From Myrica gale (Eukaryota; Streptophyta; Magnoliopsida; Fagales; Myricaceae): a stretch of DNA of 64,000 nucleotides. The DNA is taken from positions 17,471,001 to 17,535,000 of the forward strand of contig OZ005611.1 in assembly GCA_963930655.1 (NCBI GenBank), written 5' to 3'. The position numbers were made by a program, and so were the translations under genes. The notes beneath the pieces were generated by a model. It did no database searches. It was given only the letters and a program-made list of their open reading frames with translations, and was not told where the DNA came from. Below, piece by piece: positions 1-11,401 of this stretch (its first letter is position 1; each line of letters starts with the position of its first letter).

Positions 1-326
1 GATTATGCAGATTTTTTGACGATTTGACTTGCTTTATTGATGGATGACAACAGTTTTTTGAGACCTAAAATATGTGCACACGTCTTCACCCACCGTGTGA
101 ACATAGTTATAGTTGCTGAGGAATGTTTTAGTCATGAATATGTGACGTTTTGCTTTTTGTCAACCCTAAATATTCCGAACGATTTTCATGACGTCCGGAC
201 GGTTTTGTAATTCTTGGCACATTTTGGGTAACAAAATTTTTATTTTGACATAGAAGGTCAGATTCAGTGACAAAATTTGTTTTGACACCCAAAAATTTGA
301 CACCTAAGGTCAATTTTCTTGTAGTG
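1..326. mobile_element. Terminal part of a CACTA (En/Spm-type) DNA transposon
   Basis: Read on the minus strand, the sequence begins at 326 with CACTACAAGAAAATTGACC, a typical CACTA terminal inverted repeat. Inside it are short subterminal repeats of the form TGACACC(C/T)AA and a GTCCGGACG motif near 200. The element body continues to the left of the window, so its length, partner end and 3-bp target duplication cannot be checked. It abuts a gypsy polyprotein fragment exactly at 327, which is the expected insertion edge. No transposase coding is seen in this piece. Confidence 0.7.
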
Positions 327-690
327 CATTGCCAAATCAAGCAAAAGTAAGTATGAAAGCTGAAGAGTTTGCTAAGAACATAAAAGTGGTTCATAAACAA
401 GTTTAACATCAATTGCTACATTCTACTCAAATGTATAAGTCAAAGGCTGATGTTCATCAGAGGAAACTGCAGTTTGAGGAAGGAGATCTGGCCATGGCCT
501 ATCTAAGGAAGCAAAGGTTTCCTATGGGTACTTAAAACAAGCTGAAACAGATCAAGTTTGGCCCATGTCGAGTTCTAAAGAAGTTGGGATTGAATGCTTA
601 GCCCATAATATTACCTACTATATTTGCGATAAGTTCTACGTTTAATCTAAGTGATATTTGGCCAGGGAAACCGAGTTTCGAAGATGCATG
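327..690 (+). pseudogene. Ty3/gypsy polyprotein, C-terminal end (gypsy-1)
   Basis: The translation contains the segment that follows the integrase core in Ty3/gypsy polyproteins: a run like HSTQMYKSKADVHQRKLQFE, a GDL-type loop, a KLKQIKFGPCRVLKK block and a final FNLSDI motif. In-frame stops (near 403 and 534) and frame changes break it. The segment begins directly at the CACTA end on its left and runs into a polypurine tract at 771-783 and an LTR at 784. A homologous minus-strand copy lies at 23276-23463. It belonged to an LTR retrotransposon most of which lies outside the window. Confidence 0.7.
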
Positions 691-770
691 AATTTCAAGT
701 GTAAAGTTCAAGAAGTTGGATAAGTTGTTGTGAGAAGAGCTGAACTTAAACTCAAAGGTGAGTTCTTTTA

Positions 771-783
771 AAGATGGGGAGAA
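771..783 (+). other. Polypurine tract of gypsy-1
   Basis: AAGATGGGGAGAA immediately precedes the LTR start TGATGCA. It is the plus-strand primer for reverse transcription and fixes the 5' edge of the LTR. Confidence 0.7.
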
Positions 784-1354
784 TGATGCAAGAGCATCAT
801 TTGCATCCGAGGGTAACGTAGCATCACGGGGTTTACACATCAAGATAAATTAAAATTGAATTCTAGAATGATATACGATGACTTAATAGGCTTACAATAT
901 ATCGTTGGAAATCTCTACATTTCTAGTGTCAAATGCACTTAACCTTATGCCATTGGATGATTCCTTGAGAAAGATATCATGTTTTTACTACAGATCGTCG
1001 AGAGTGGCAATAGACAACAAATTTCAAAGTGCATTTAATTTCTTTTATGTTGGAATTTTCTAGACTTTATTGCCTCTTGTTGTAATGAACTCTATAAAAG
1101 AATGAATATATAAAGTAAAGGGATAGAACTTTTGGATTAAAAAATATAATTTTTGCAGGTGTCTCTTGCTTTGGGGTTGAGTGACATCCTCCTACCAATC
1201 AAATGTGTGGCTTGGTCCCGTCAAGTGATGTCCGAGATTAGTATCGTTGAGTGGCTTCCACTACCCCTGGTCTAGTGACGTCCCAAGACTATCCTCTTCC
1301 ATTCGTTTAGTCCTTTTCGAATTTGCGAAACCTTGCGGATCCCGGTCTGCATCA
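784..1354 (+). repeat. 3' LTR of gypsy-1 (571 bp)
   Basis: The LTR runs from TGATGCA to TGCATCA, a perfect 7-bp terminal inverted repeat, and directly follows a polypurine tract. Two minus-strand relatives occur at 22357-22902 and 25382-25680, which confirms the boundaries. The right edge falls inside copia-A integrase coding, so gypsy-1 was inserted into copia-A. The target duplication cannot be checked because the left LTR is outside the window. Confidence 0.8.
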
Positions 1355-2129
1355 AATTTTCTTCACCAATAAACTTCAATAGAATGAAGTTGTTTGAGAG
1401 AAATAACTTAGTACTCCAAGAAATGGCCAGGTGATGCTACTTGGTAAAGGTATTGCTAAAAGATTTTGGGGTGAAGTGATAAATACTACATGTTATATTA
1501 TTAATTGTGTGTACCTTCATCCAAAAACGAATAACACTCTTTATGAGTTATGGAAAGGCAAAAGGCCTACTGTGAAGTATTTTAGAGTATCTGGAAGTAA
1601 TATTATATCTTACGTGATAGAGAAATTTTGGATAAATTTGATTCTAAAAGTGATGAAGTGATATTTTTAGGATATTCATCATCAAGTAGAGCTTACCAAG
1701 TATATAGCTTATGTACTTCACTGTTATGGAGTCTATCAATGTTAAAATATATGATGATTTTAATTTTATCAAGAAAATATATATTTGGGTTGAGGATGAG
1801 TCTGAAGTTACTGAACACTTAAATCTCATAGAGAAATAGGAGATCTAGTTGTCACAGAGTCTGAAGGAAAAAACCATTAGATTCTGATGATGACAAGGAC
1901 CTGTCTAATATGTTAAAAAGAATCACCCCGAACAAACTTTCACAGGTAAGATCAATGAGGGTATGAGACTATGAGGTAGACTTTTAAACTAGATTTCTTA
2001 CTCATGTTATATTTCTATCTATGAACCAAAAAATGTTGATGAAACTCTAAAAGGTGAATTTTGGATTAACGCTATCCATGAATAGCTAAATCAATTTATT
2101 AGAAATGATGTTTGGTTTTCAATTCCAAG
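1355..2129 (+). pseudogene. Copia-A polyprotein: integrase end and start of RT region
   Basis: The translation shows a degraded form of the copia integrase end (FERNNLVLQEMARVML, then KGIAKRFWGEVINTTCYI, YELWKGKRPTVKYFRV, FDSKSDEVIFLGYS). This is followed by the linker and the start of the reverse transcriptase region (EFWINAIHE, then NDVWFSIPS). Several frameshifts and stops are present. The reading continues after the solo LTR at 5511, so both pieces belong to one old element. The 5' part, gag and protease lie outside the window beyond gypsy-1. Confidence 0.75.
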
Positions 2130-5100
2130 TGTCACACCCCAAATGCTATCACGTAGGGCCAATGACAACCGCGAGCAATCCCTAGAGAAAGCTCCAGCGA
2201 ACTTAACCATACATGACTTAACTGCATAACAGACCTCAAAAGAAGAGTAGTATTTTAATTACATAACACATAACTATACATTTCCTAAGTGACGGATCAC
2301 ATCGATCAACAGTCATAACATCAAAATACATAAGAGGTCTCCCTTCTCAAGACAGATAATCCTCCTGACTGCCTTCACCTGAAACATCTGGAATGATACA
2401 TTTTTTAAAACTGTGAGTCAAAATACTCAGTAAGGGAAAACGTAAACTTGTAAACATGAGTTTATGACTTGAATCATGAATATCATGGATAATCGTAAAT
2501 CTTGAAATACATGCATGCTTGCCTATGCACATGCACTTGCTTTTGAAAACATGCTCTTGAACTTAAAATGACACATGGTCCTTGGAAAGTATTCACTTCT
2601 TATCTTATGGGCTACATACGCTCCATTTACACCTGAAGTCATGGTTGTGCGTTCCCGTTGGAACCGTCCCCTATTTCCCTTGGAGACATTACATCTGGTC
2701 GAGCTAGACCACCTTCTCGCATTCGTCCTTCAGTGTGGCTAGACACGACCCTTGGAGGTACACACCTTCTCGCATTCGTCCTTCAGTGTGGTTGCACTTA
2801 CCTCTAGGATCACCCATCCTTCTCACATTCGTCCTTCGGTATGGGTGCCCTTCTTGATGGTACGGTACCGACCAGAGCCCCTTAACTTAACTTGACATAA
2901 AACTTTCTTACTTTCATTTGCATAAAAACTTCTTTTAGAAATCATGCAAATGCTTGTGTCATGTCATGCTTGCTTATGATGTCATGCTTGTTCATGAAAA
3001 ACCATGCTATGTACCATTCTAGTTTTCGTAAAAATGTAAGTTTCTACTTACTTCCACTTACCCTGGTCTTCTTGAGTTTCGATGTGAAGTGTCGCCTACA
3101 AGCGAGTCAAATACGCCACTTAGACGCTTAGGAAACTAATCACATAGACATACAAGGAAATACTATAAACATTTCGGTTTTCCAAAAGTACGCATCTTTA
3201 AAAATATGATTTCATTTACAAAAGATTTCTTTAACTAGTTTTCGTAAAACAATTTGAAGAAAAGCAATCAAACATAAGCATCAAACATCTCCAATATGGT
3301 TGTTGATTGGACTACAATATATCCCACTTATGAATAATTAAATACACTGATTCTTCTCATCGACATCATTGATTTCAAAGCCTATTCGTGAAATTCAGCA
3401 ACAACATATCATTTTAAGCCAAAACAGCAACTTATATTGTATCTAACTTAATTTCCTTGTTCTATATCTTTACCAAACCTAACGTCCATCAAACTCCACC
3501 AACTTAACCTCATTTTCCTCTTATAGACTTGTTGTCCTAATCAACTTCATCAATATACTTCCTAACAGCAAATAACCATTAAGAAAACTTAACAAAAGGT
3601 ACAACCAATGACCAAGGGCAGCAGCCTCATTCGGTTCCAATGAACCTATCTTCCACTTACATAATTCTATTAAGTTATCCTAATCTAATCCCACATGCCC
3701 CTAGGTTAAGGCCACTGACCAAACCTATAAACATCATAATTCTCTCATGTTTTTACATCCAAGATCTAGGTTTACATCAGCAACATGGCAGAACTTAAAT
3801 TCAAAGATCTTAACTTCAATTTCTACATGCACCTAGTTCATTTTTACTTTAGCAAGCTAGCCTATTTTCCAGCCCTAGCTTAAGCAAGACCGTGGCCACC
3901 ATTCTCCATTATCCATCTTTAATCACATGCATGGATAGCAATGAACCCGTACTACCTCTAACCGAGCCATACTTTAACAATATTAACTTGGTTTCATGTT
4001 TAATCTATTCAACCAACATCAAATGTCACCAATCCTACATGCAACATTATCTATCCATGATTTTAACTAGCCATAACATTAAATATCAATAATCTATCTC
4101 AAATCAGAAGCATTAATTCATCCAATAAGGTCACAAAATTCGGCATAACAGCAACCTATACACACGCATGGCATCATCTTCAACATTTAAACCAAGACAC
4201 CACTTCCTAGCCCAAAACCGTCGCTTTAACCCTTCCTCCAATAACAACAACATCACAACCATAACTCCAACAATCACATCCTAGATCAGATCCAATATTC
4301 AAACATTTTCAAAGGAAAAATGAACACAAAAAGTACAAGCTTATTCGGCCAACACAGTAAGTCTTCCATTAGAGAACCGAACCCTAGCTTACCTCGAGGC
4401 TGGTCACTAGTGATGAAAAAGAACACCTAGCATTAAGATACATATGGTCAAAATCTAAGAAAGAAAAGAGAAGAGATGAACATGCAAGGAAATCGAATCC
4501 TCACTCTCTCGGCTTCTTCCACTCTTCAACACTTGAGTGACCAAAGAGAACTGAATGTGAGCAAGTAAGGTGTTGTGATAAGGCTGGAAGTGAGATGTGG
4601 TGGATGAAATTGCTGGAAATGGTGTGAAGAAGAGAATGGTAAAGCTTTGGAGAAGTGAAGGGGTTCGACCAAGGAGAGAAAAGAGCTGAAGTGTGAGAGG
4701 GGTACGGTGAAGAGTGAAGTGCAAAAGAAAGCAACATGAACCTAGCCTAAAATATGAGAAAAGGGAGAGAATTGCCTTAGGTTGTATTGCCCATGGCTAT
4801 TGGGTGATATGGGCGGCTGATTTCAGTTTTGTCTTTTCTCCTTCATTTCCATTTATTTCCTTTTCTCTTTGACTTCAAGCCTTCACGTGATTCTCCCTTA
4901 AAAGCCACTTCTACACCTCTTGCCACTCACGTAAATTCTACTCCTCTCTTGACTTACATTTATCTATTACTATATTTTGTTTTTCTCTTATCACATGGAC
5001 TACTTTATAAGCACACTAGCTTATCACTTAGTTCTTCATTAAACTATTCTATAAGCACACTAACTTATCACTTAGTTCTCCTAACGAGGCTTAAGACTAC

Positions 5101-5510
5101 CTAATGGAGATTAGGGTTACATGATAAAGACATAGGATAATCTACATGCACTAATATAGAATTTCATAACCATAGATTAATATGAAATGAATTTACTTAA
5201 GAATTTCAGCATCTATAAGAAATAAAATACACTCCCAATATTCTTGGCATTTAATTTAATAAATCATGGTAGCATAATAATAGGCCAATGGAAAATTAAT
5301 TCATAAGGAAAATCTACCTTAGAGAAATTCGACCATAACGAATTATACTAACATGATTTCACAACATAATGAAAATACTTAAGGAAAATTAATAGTTCAA
5401 AATACTATAATCAGTTTAACATCTTACATTGGCCAAACAACAGCCCCTTGAATTTAAATCCAAAACAAATACATAGAGTAAATAGCCACAATGCAATACG
5501 ATGTCTCACA
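2130..5510. repeat. Solo LTR, 3.38 kb, with 5-bp target duplication CCAAG
   Basis: The insert starts TGTCACACCCC and ends GTCTCACA. It is flanked on both sides by CCAAG (2125-2129 and 5511-5515). Copia-A coding breaks at its left edge (..VWFSIP) and resumes at its right edge (RPTDSNIIGSKW), so the edges are exact. It contains no gag or pol ORF, PBS or PPT, so a solo LTR left by LTR-LTR recombination is the simplest reading. The size and TGTCAC start suggest a long-LTR gypsy family. Many short ORFs inside it are chance. Confidence 0.75.
2709..2860. repeat. Three short direct repeats inside the solo LTR
   Basis: The core CTCGCATTCGTCCTTCAGTG recurs with small changes three times (near 2716, 2768 and 2821), roughly 52 bp apart. 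It is a local tandem duplication within the LTR. Confidence 0.7.
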
Positions 5511-6075
5511 CCAAGACCTACTGATTCTAACATCATTGGTTCAAAATGGATATAGAAGAACAAATCAGATGAAAATGATGTTGTGGTTAGAAACAAAGCT
5601 CAGCTTGTAGCTCAAGGCTACACCCAAGTCGAAGGTATTGATTTAGATTAAATATTTGCATTGGTAGCTAGATTAGAGTCCATTAGAGTTTTATTAGCTA
5701 TATCTTACTCCATGGATTTTAAACTACACCAAATGGATGTGAAGAATGCTTTTTAAATGGTATTTTATAAAAAGAAGTTTTTGTAGAACAACCCAAAGGT
5801 TTCATCGACCAAAAGTTTGCTGATCATTTCTTTAGACTAGAGAAAGCACTAAACAGTCTAAAACAGCTCTTATAGCATGGTATGATAGGCTAAGTAATTT
5901 GTTTGCTGGAAAAATGTTTCACAAGAGGACGTGTTGATCATATACTACATATTAAGAAAATTGATAATAAACATCATCATTGCACAAATCTATGTTGATG
6001 ATATAGTGTTTGATTCTCCTATGGAAATTGCTTGCTTTAGAATTTTCTTAGTCCATGAAAAATGAGTTCAAAATT
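5511..6075 (+). pseudogene. Copia-A polyprotein: reverse transcriptase remnant
   Basis: Coding continues from 2129. Recognisable RT blocks are VVVRNKAQLVAQGYTQVEG, a degraded DFA motif (ALVARLESIRVLLA), FKLHQMDVKNAF and IYVDDIVF, which keeps the catalytic YVDD. Frameshifts and stop codons occur between the blocks. The sequence stops abruptly at 6075, where an LTR begins; the rest of RT and RNase H is missing. Confidence 0.75.
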
Positions 6076-7859
6076 TGTAAGACCCCGATTTAGAGACTAG
6101 TAGCATCTATCTGTTTAGGTTTCCTTCTATGTCAGTTTAGACATTCAAATTTTACCTTTCGACTCTTTAAGTTTTTGCACTATCTTGAATTATTGAGAAA
6201 GGAAATGTATAGTTGATTTGATTTAAAATTATGTCTAAGGTGAAATTTTCCTTTAGCACTTTGTCGTTCATCTTTATTAATAATTTAAATGTTATATCTG
6301 TTTGTGAATTTTAACAGTATTAAATTTCTCTTATTCAAGCAATTAATTAGTATCTAGCTAAGAATGCCATTTTTTGTGTCAATTACGCTACTCATTGTTG
6401 TTTGTCTAAGAGTGAAACCATGAAATTAATGTATATGTGGAAAAAGTATACGATTGTTAAATAAATTGTAGGATGAGGGCCTAAGTTATATCTAAAAGGA
6501 AGTGAAGGGTAGAAATAGGAATATGAAACAACAGGGGATGAAGTTGAAATTAAATAAATGGAAGAGAGAAAGAGAGAGAAAACTGCCGCATAATTGAACC
6601 AATCAAGGTGGGCGTTATTGAGTTAGGTGTATAATCGTATTTCCTAACTTACACCTTGTTTTCTTCCCTTCAACGCCACTTCCCTCTCTACTTGTTGGTT
6701 CTTCATCACGCATGCACACAAAAATACAAGGAGAACATCGAAGCCAAAGAAGAAGAAAGAAGAGAAGAAGAGTGAGAAGAAAAAAAAGAGGAGTTCGGTT
6801 GGAGGCATAGGGTAGAGTATTTAGATTCTGAAGAGATGACATTTTACATTTTAAGAATAGAAGATGTTGATGTGATTGAAAATAGGGATAAATAGACTTT
6901 TCACCCATCAACTACCAGGTCTATGACACATTGCACCATAAACTACAAATTTTGACACATTGCACCCTCAAACCACCAATGTTAGACATGTTGCACCCTA
7001 AACTACCCACTTTGACACATTACACCCCCAACTACTAATATTAAACACTTTGCATCCTCCATTTGACTATAATACCCTCCAGAAATTAATGAATTGACAA
7101 CAAATATCTTCAATATATGCAAAATGAGTCAAGGGTATTATCGTCAATTCAGTCTAAAATTTTGAAAAAAGGTGCAGAGTGTTTAAGATTGGTAGTTAGA
7201 GGGTACAATGTGTCAAAAAAGGTATTTTAGAGTGCAAAGTGCAAAAATTATGGTAGTTTTACAGGTAAAAAATGTATTTTCCCCTTGAAAATAAAGAGAT
7301 TAGAAGGATAGATTTGTGGGCATGTTGCTGGAATTTTAATGCGGAATGTTAATCAATGGAAACTTTTACTTCTCCGCATAAATTTTGGATGTCTTCTCTA
7401 TTTTGTGTTAGACATGGTTAGATATAAATCTGATCAGCTATAGTTGGTGCTAGAAAGTCTATATGGAAGGAAATCACTGCCATTTAGTCAAGCTAAAAGG
7501 AGTGAATGGAGTTTTGGAACATTATGCAGAAAATTATCAAAGTATAGAGTTACTAAGTGGATTAATGCTGGAATTGCTATCTTGCTGACCTATTTTGTGT
7601 CCAATGGATGCTGCAAGGTGATAAGGAAGTTACATTAATGCTTGTTTGATGAATAACCAAAAAAGTGTTGAAATTGAAGAGCAAATAATAAAACTATTGC
7701 ATGCTGAAAATAATCTTCTGCAGATCATAGAGCTTGAATTAGGACTAAGTATTGATGTTAATGTTTTCATCTTTTTGTTAGATTACCAAAGGGAGCGGGT
7801 ATCCGAAATACCTGGTGTGGAAGCTCCAATTTGCAGGAATATTTAATGCCTGTCTTACA
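6076..7859. repeat. LTR-like element, 1.78 kb, with 8-bp terminal inverted repeat
   Basis: The block starts TGTAAGACCCC and ends GTCTTACA, giving a perfect 8-bp inverted repeat TGTAAGAC/GTCTTACA. Such ends are typical of gypsy LTRs. No polyprotein lies inside, so it is probably a solo LTR. The flanks differ (AAATT left, AACCC right), so no target duplication is visible; the left neighbour is copia-A and the right neighbour is the copia-B LTR, which suggests a rearrangement at one edge. A 400-bp MITE is nested at 6885-7284. Confidence 0.6.
6885..7284. mobile_element. Foldback MITE (MULE-like), 400 bp, TSD TTGAAAATA
   Basis: A perfect 9-bp duplication TTGAAAATA flanks the element (6876-6884 and 7285-7293). 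The ends GGGATAAATAGAC and, inverted, GGGGAAAATACAT are related and continue as a long imperfect inverted repeat with phrases of the type CAACTACC, GACACATTGCACC. The 9-bp duplication is typical of Mutator-like elements. There is no coding capacity, so it is non-autonomous. Confidence 0.8.
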
Positions 7860-8226
7860 ACCCACGAACAACGATCCACGAACACAGATCTCAAGTCGTT
7901 TAGGAGGCTACCGGAGTCTCCTTGTGAATTCCACCCTTCAGATCCAAGGCTAAAAGACGGAAGCCTTGATGCCTTGAGATAAAGTTCTCTTTGTGAGACT
8001 GTTCTCTAATATGCTGAATGAATTTTCTCTATCCGCTTATTTTCTTAAATAAACATATGAGGGAATCTCACACAGAGAGTTCTAAGGAGAGAAATCAGCT
8101 ATGTTTGAATTTAAATAGAGATATGGATAATATACCCAGTTCAACAATAATTCAAACTTCAGCTTAAGATTACATGAGTCTAAATACCCATGTGGATGCT
8201 TCATGGGTCATGGGTTTTTCTAACAT
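7860..8226 (-). repeat. 3' LTR of copia-B (partial)
   Basis: On the minus strand the LTR begins TGTTAGAAAAACC at 8226, directly after the polypurine tract GTGGGAGA (8227-8234). This fits the orientation of the copia-B polyprotein. The far end meets the TGTAAGAC LTR near 7859, so the true LTR end is uncertain by some 10-15 bp. Confidence 0.6.
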
Positions 8227-9304
8227 CTCCCACTTATCCACATTGGCGCCATCCCTATGAACTTTCTCCACTTGAACTATTATCTCGGCATCCTAACATA
8301 CTGGAAACAAAGCGTGCGTCCTGACGAGAAAGCATAGGGTAGGAGGGCTATGTCAAGCTACCATCTAACCAACATAGCACCTTACTCAAAAGTATCTCGT
8401 CCATGCCCCAAACTATTTGATCACACTAGATCAAGTCCCTTTTATCCTTATAAGCATCAAAGGTTAAAGAAATAGTCGATCTCACATCATATAATATGCT
8501 CATGATTGTGTCAACTGGACTATGAGCCATAAAATAAAAGGTGTGTATCCAAAATAATCTTCCCTAGACACTTAAGCCAATTCATTTCTACTTGACCGTT
8601 TTACAAGACATGTTCCGCGAGACAGTATAAATTGTGGTCCTAAGAAAACATGCTAAAGTAGCGACATCGAGTATCCACTTCATGACATAGATCCAGGTTT
8701 GAAGGATACAGAGTAAACCATCAATTGGTCTAAAAGGGCTCACATAGTGACAGAGTAGACTAGTAATACCACATACAATATGAAATGTATGGTAGACAGA
8801 GCTCCCACTCAAATGGGCTTGTAACACTCAAACGCAGTATGAATTTGGATCTAGTCGCCATGAAGGCACACTAATCTGTATTTGTTACCACAGTCGCTTT
8901 CCAATTTCCTATATAAAATCTCACATTTGGCTTTATTCAGGTTTCATGAGGTTTCATGTATACTTCACGTGCAACATTGATAAGTCCCATCTTAGCCCAT
9001 CTACGGCGACATTACTTAAAATAATCTTGAATAGTACTTAAATGTCAAGACAACTACTTGCTCGCTTTCTAAGCACTAAAGTAATAACTTTGTCTCATCC
9101 CACTTGTTATCCAAGCACTGGGGTGATCATCCATGTGAGTGGATTGATCATAACCTAGGGACACATCAACAATTTAAAACACAATATGAATTTAAAAATG
9201 AACAATATCATTAATGCGAAAGATACCTTTTATTACAAATGTCAAATGAGATATCCATAAACAACATATATCAAATCCTACGAATTCCTCAACTCCTTAC
9301 ATGA
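8227..9304 (-). other. Copia-B polypurine tract and 3' non-coding region
   Basis: The PPT GTGGGAGA (minus) is at 8227-8234. The remaining 1.07 kb separates it from the RNase H end. I see no conserved ORF in it; the open frame at 8588-8827 (-) has no recognisable domain. A long untranslated tail before the PPT is usual in this copia group. Confidence 0.55.
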
Positions 9305-9313
9305 TTCTAGAAA

Positions 9314-9617
9314 GGGAAGAAGTCACTTTGAGCCCTTAACCTATCAAGAAAATTACAAATTTGGTCTCAAACTACCAATCTTGACACATTGAGCCCACAA
9401 ACTACCAAATTTAATCAATCTGAGCCCTGAACTAAAATCTAACGGTCCAAATCGTCAGATTTGAGCCACGTGGCACGATTTTGACAGTCGGATTTTAGTT
9501 CAGGGCGCGATTTGATAAAATTTGGTAGTTTGTGGGCTCAATGTGTAAAGATTGGTAGTTTGGGGCCATATTTGTAATTTGCTTGATAGTTTAAGGGCTC
9601 AAAGTCACTTTTATCCC
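9314..9617. mobile_element. Foldback MITE (MULE-like), 304 bp, near-perfect palindrome
   Basis: The two halves are nearly complete inverted copies of each other: ends GGGAAGAAGTCACTTTGAG and, inverted, GGGATAAAAGTGACTTTGAG, with arms of about 130 bp meeting near 9465. The flanking 9-mers TTCTAGAAA (9305-9313) and TTCTTGAAA (9618-9626) differ at one base and form a Mutator-type 9-bp target duplication. It sits near the end of the copia-B RNase H coding. Confidence 0.8.
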
Positions 9618-9626
9618 TTCTTGAAA

Positions 9627-11401
9627 ATATCTTTAGAAATAGCCTTAGTAAGCGGGTCGCCTACCATCTTGCTATTGGAGATATGTTGGAGGATCACTTT
9701 TCCCCGCCCAACAATGTCACTAATGTAGTGCTAATGAATGTTAATGTGTTTGGTTTTTCCATGGAATTTAGGATCCTTGGTATATGCCAACGCCACCATA
9801 CTATCTGAATGACTTCATCTGTGAGAGTCATAATATATAGGCGCTGAAAGAATCTCCTTAACCATGTTGCCTTCTGTATTGCTGATGAACATGCAACATA
9901 CTTAGGCTCCATAGTGAACAAAACTATGCATGATTCTTTCTTGCTACACTAAAAGATGGTTCCTACACTAAGCATAAATGTATAACCCATAGTGGATTTA
10001 TGTTTATCTCTGTAGCTAGCCCAATCAGCATCACAGAAGCCTCTCAATCTCATATCTCTACCCTGATAGCAAGAACGCGATCCGTAGTCCCACGCAGATA
10101 TCGAAAGATCCTCTTAACCGCTTGCTAATTAACAGGTCCAGGGTTACTTTGATAACAATTTACCATACCTACTGCAAAGCAAATGTCATGTCGAGTACAC
10201 ATCATAGCGTATATAAGACTTCCAACTGTATTTTCATCACTCTTAGGGAAATTATCAAGGCTCAATGTATATCCCTTCTCGATTAGAGTGTCTATGGGTT
10301 TCGAATTATGTATATGGAATCGTTCTAGAATCCTCTTGATGTATGTCTCTTGAGACAATCCAAGAACCTTCCTAGATCGATCTCTATAGATCATGACTCT
10401 AGGCACAAAATTTGTCTCACCCATGTCCTTCATCTCAAAAGTAGAGGATAACCACCCTTTAGTGGCGACAATCATCTCCAAATCAATTCCAAGTAACAAA
10501 ATGTCATCTACATACAATGATAGAATCACTAAGTTTTTTCCTGTATGCTTGACATACACAAAATGGTCCTTTTCCAACATTTCAAAGGCAAACAAAGTGA
10601 TGGCATCATGAAATTTGAAGTACCACTGTCTAGATGACTGTTTAAGCCCATATATGGAACGTTTTAGCTGGCATACTTTGCTTTCTTGTCGTTGGGCCTC
10701 AAAGCCAACATGTTAATCCATATAGATCTCTTCGACTAGTTCTCCATTGAGAAATGTTGTTTTTCACATCCATTTAAAAAAGTGTCAAAACTAAGAGACG
10801 ACCTTTATGCTTATCAATTGATCCATCTACCTTGCGCTTAATTTTTAAGACCCATTTGTTTCCGATGGTCTTACGTCCAGGTAGAAGATCAACTAATTCC
10901 CACACTTGGTTCTTTACCATTTAACTTACCTCATCCCTCATAACCAACCATTCATTTGAGATAGTTGAAGCTAATGCTTCCTTATAGGAAGCAGGCTCAT
11001 CAGGGTCATACAGAGCACACATGAATGATTCCCCTATAATCTCAAAACGAAGACGAAAAATTGTTCCACGTTCACTTCTATGTATCTGAGGCCCTTGTGA
11101 GTCACTCTCTAGTGTAACACTCCCACTAGGAGCTAAGACATACTAAACTCTCTAGTGATTCGGGCTGAGATACAAAATCCCCACCTTCACCAAAAGATGG
11201 TGTGACCCCTTGAAGCTATTGTAACTCAAGGAGTTCAAGATATTTCTTTGCTTCATCGTTATCTTGAAAATTATTCTCATTGAATTTTACATTTGTGACT
11301 CTATCTCAGTCATCCCTCCGCTAGGATGTTCACCAAACATGACGTATCCCTTTGAGCTTTCTAAGTATCTTATAAAGATATATTTGTTAGCTCTTGGGCC
11401 T
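9627..11401 (-). pseudogene. Copia-B polyprotein: integrase C-terminus, RT and RNase H
   Basis: Read on the minus strand, the order is: integrase end (GPRANKYIFIRYLESSKGYV), the RT start (VKNQVWELVDLLPGRKTIG, NKWVLKIKRKVDGSIDKHK), the RT core (SLYVDDILLLGIDLEMIVAT, TFEMKDMGE, GLSQETYIKRILERF), GSLIYAMMCTRHDICFAVG, and RNase H (MEPKYVACSSAIQKATWLRR, then KMVADPLTKAISKDIF). The best open piece is 10125-10595. YVDD is intact but several stops and frameshifts interrupt the frame, and a deletion removes part of RNase H. Coding upstream resumes at 20715 beyond the inserted gypsy-C. Confidence 0.85.

Noticed and set aside
4455-4737. Two overlapping minus-strand ORFs of 78 and 89 codons
   Set aside because: They lie in the 3.4 kb solo LTR, have no domain, and reflect a purine-rich tract.
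6615-6911. 98-codon minus-strand ORF with a Leu-rich hydrophobic run
   Set aside because: It crosses the border of the MITE and lies in LTR DNA; the Leu run is the complement of an AAGAAG repeat.
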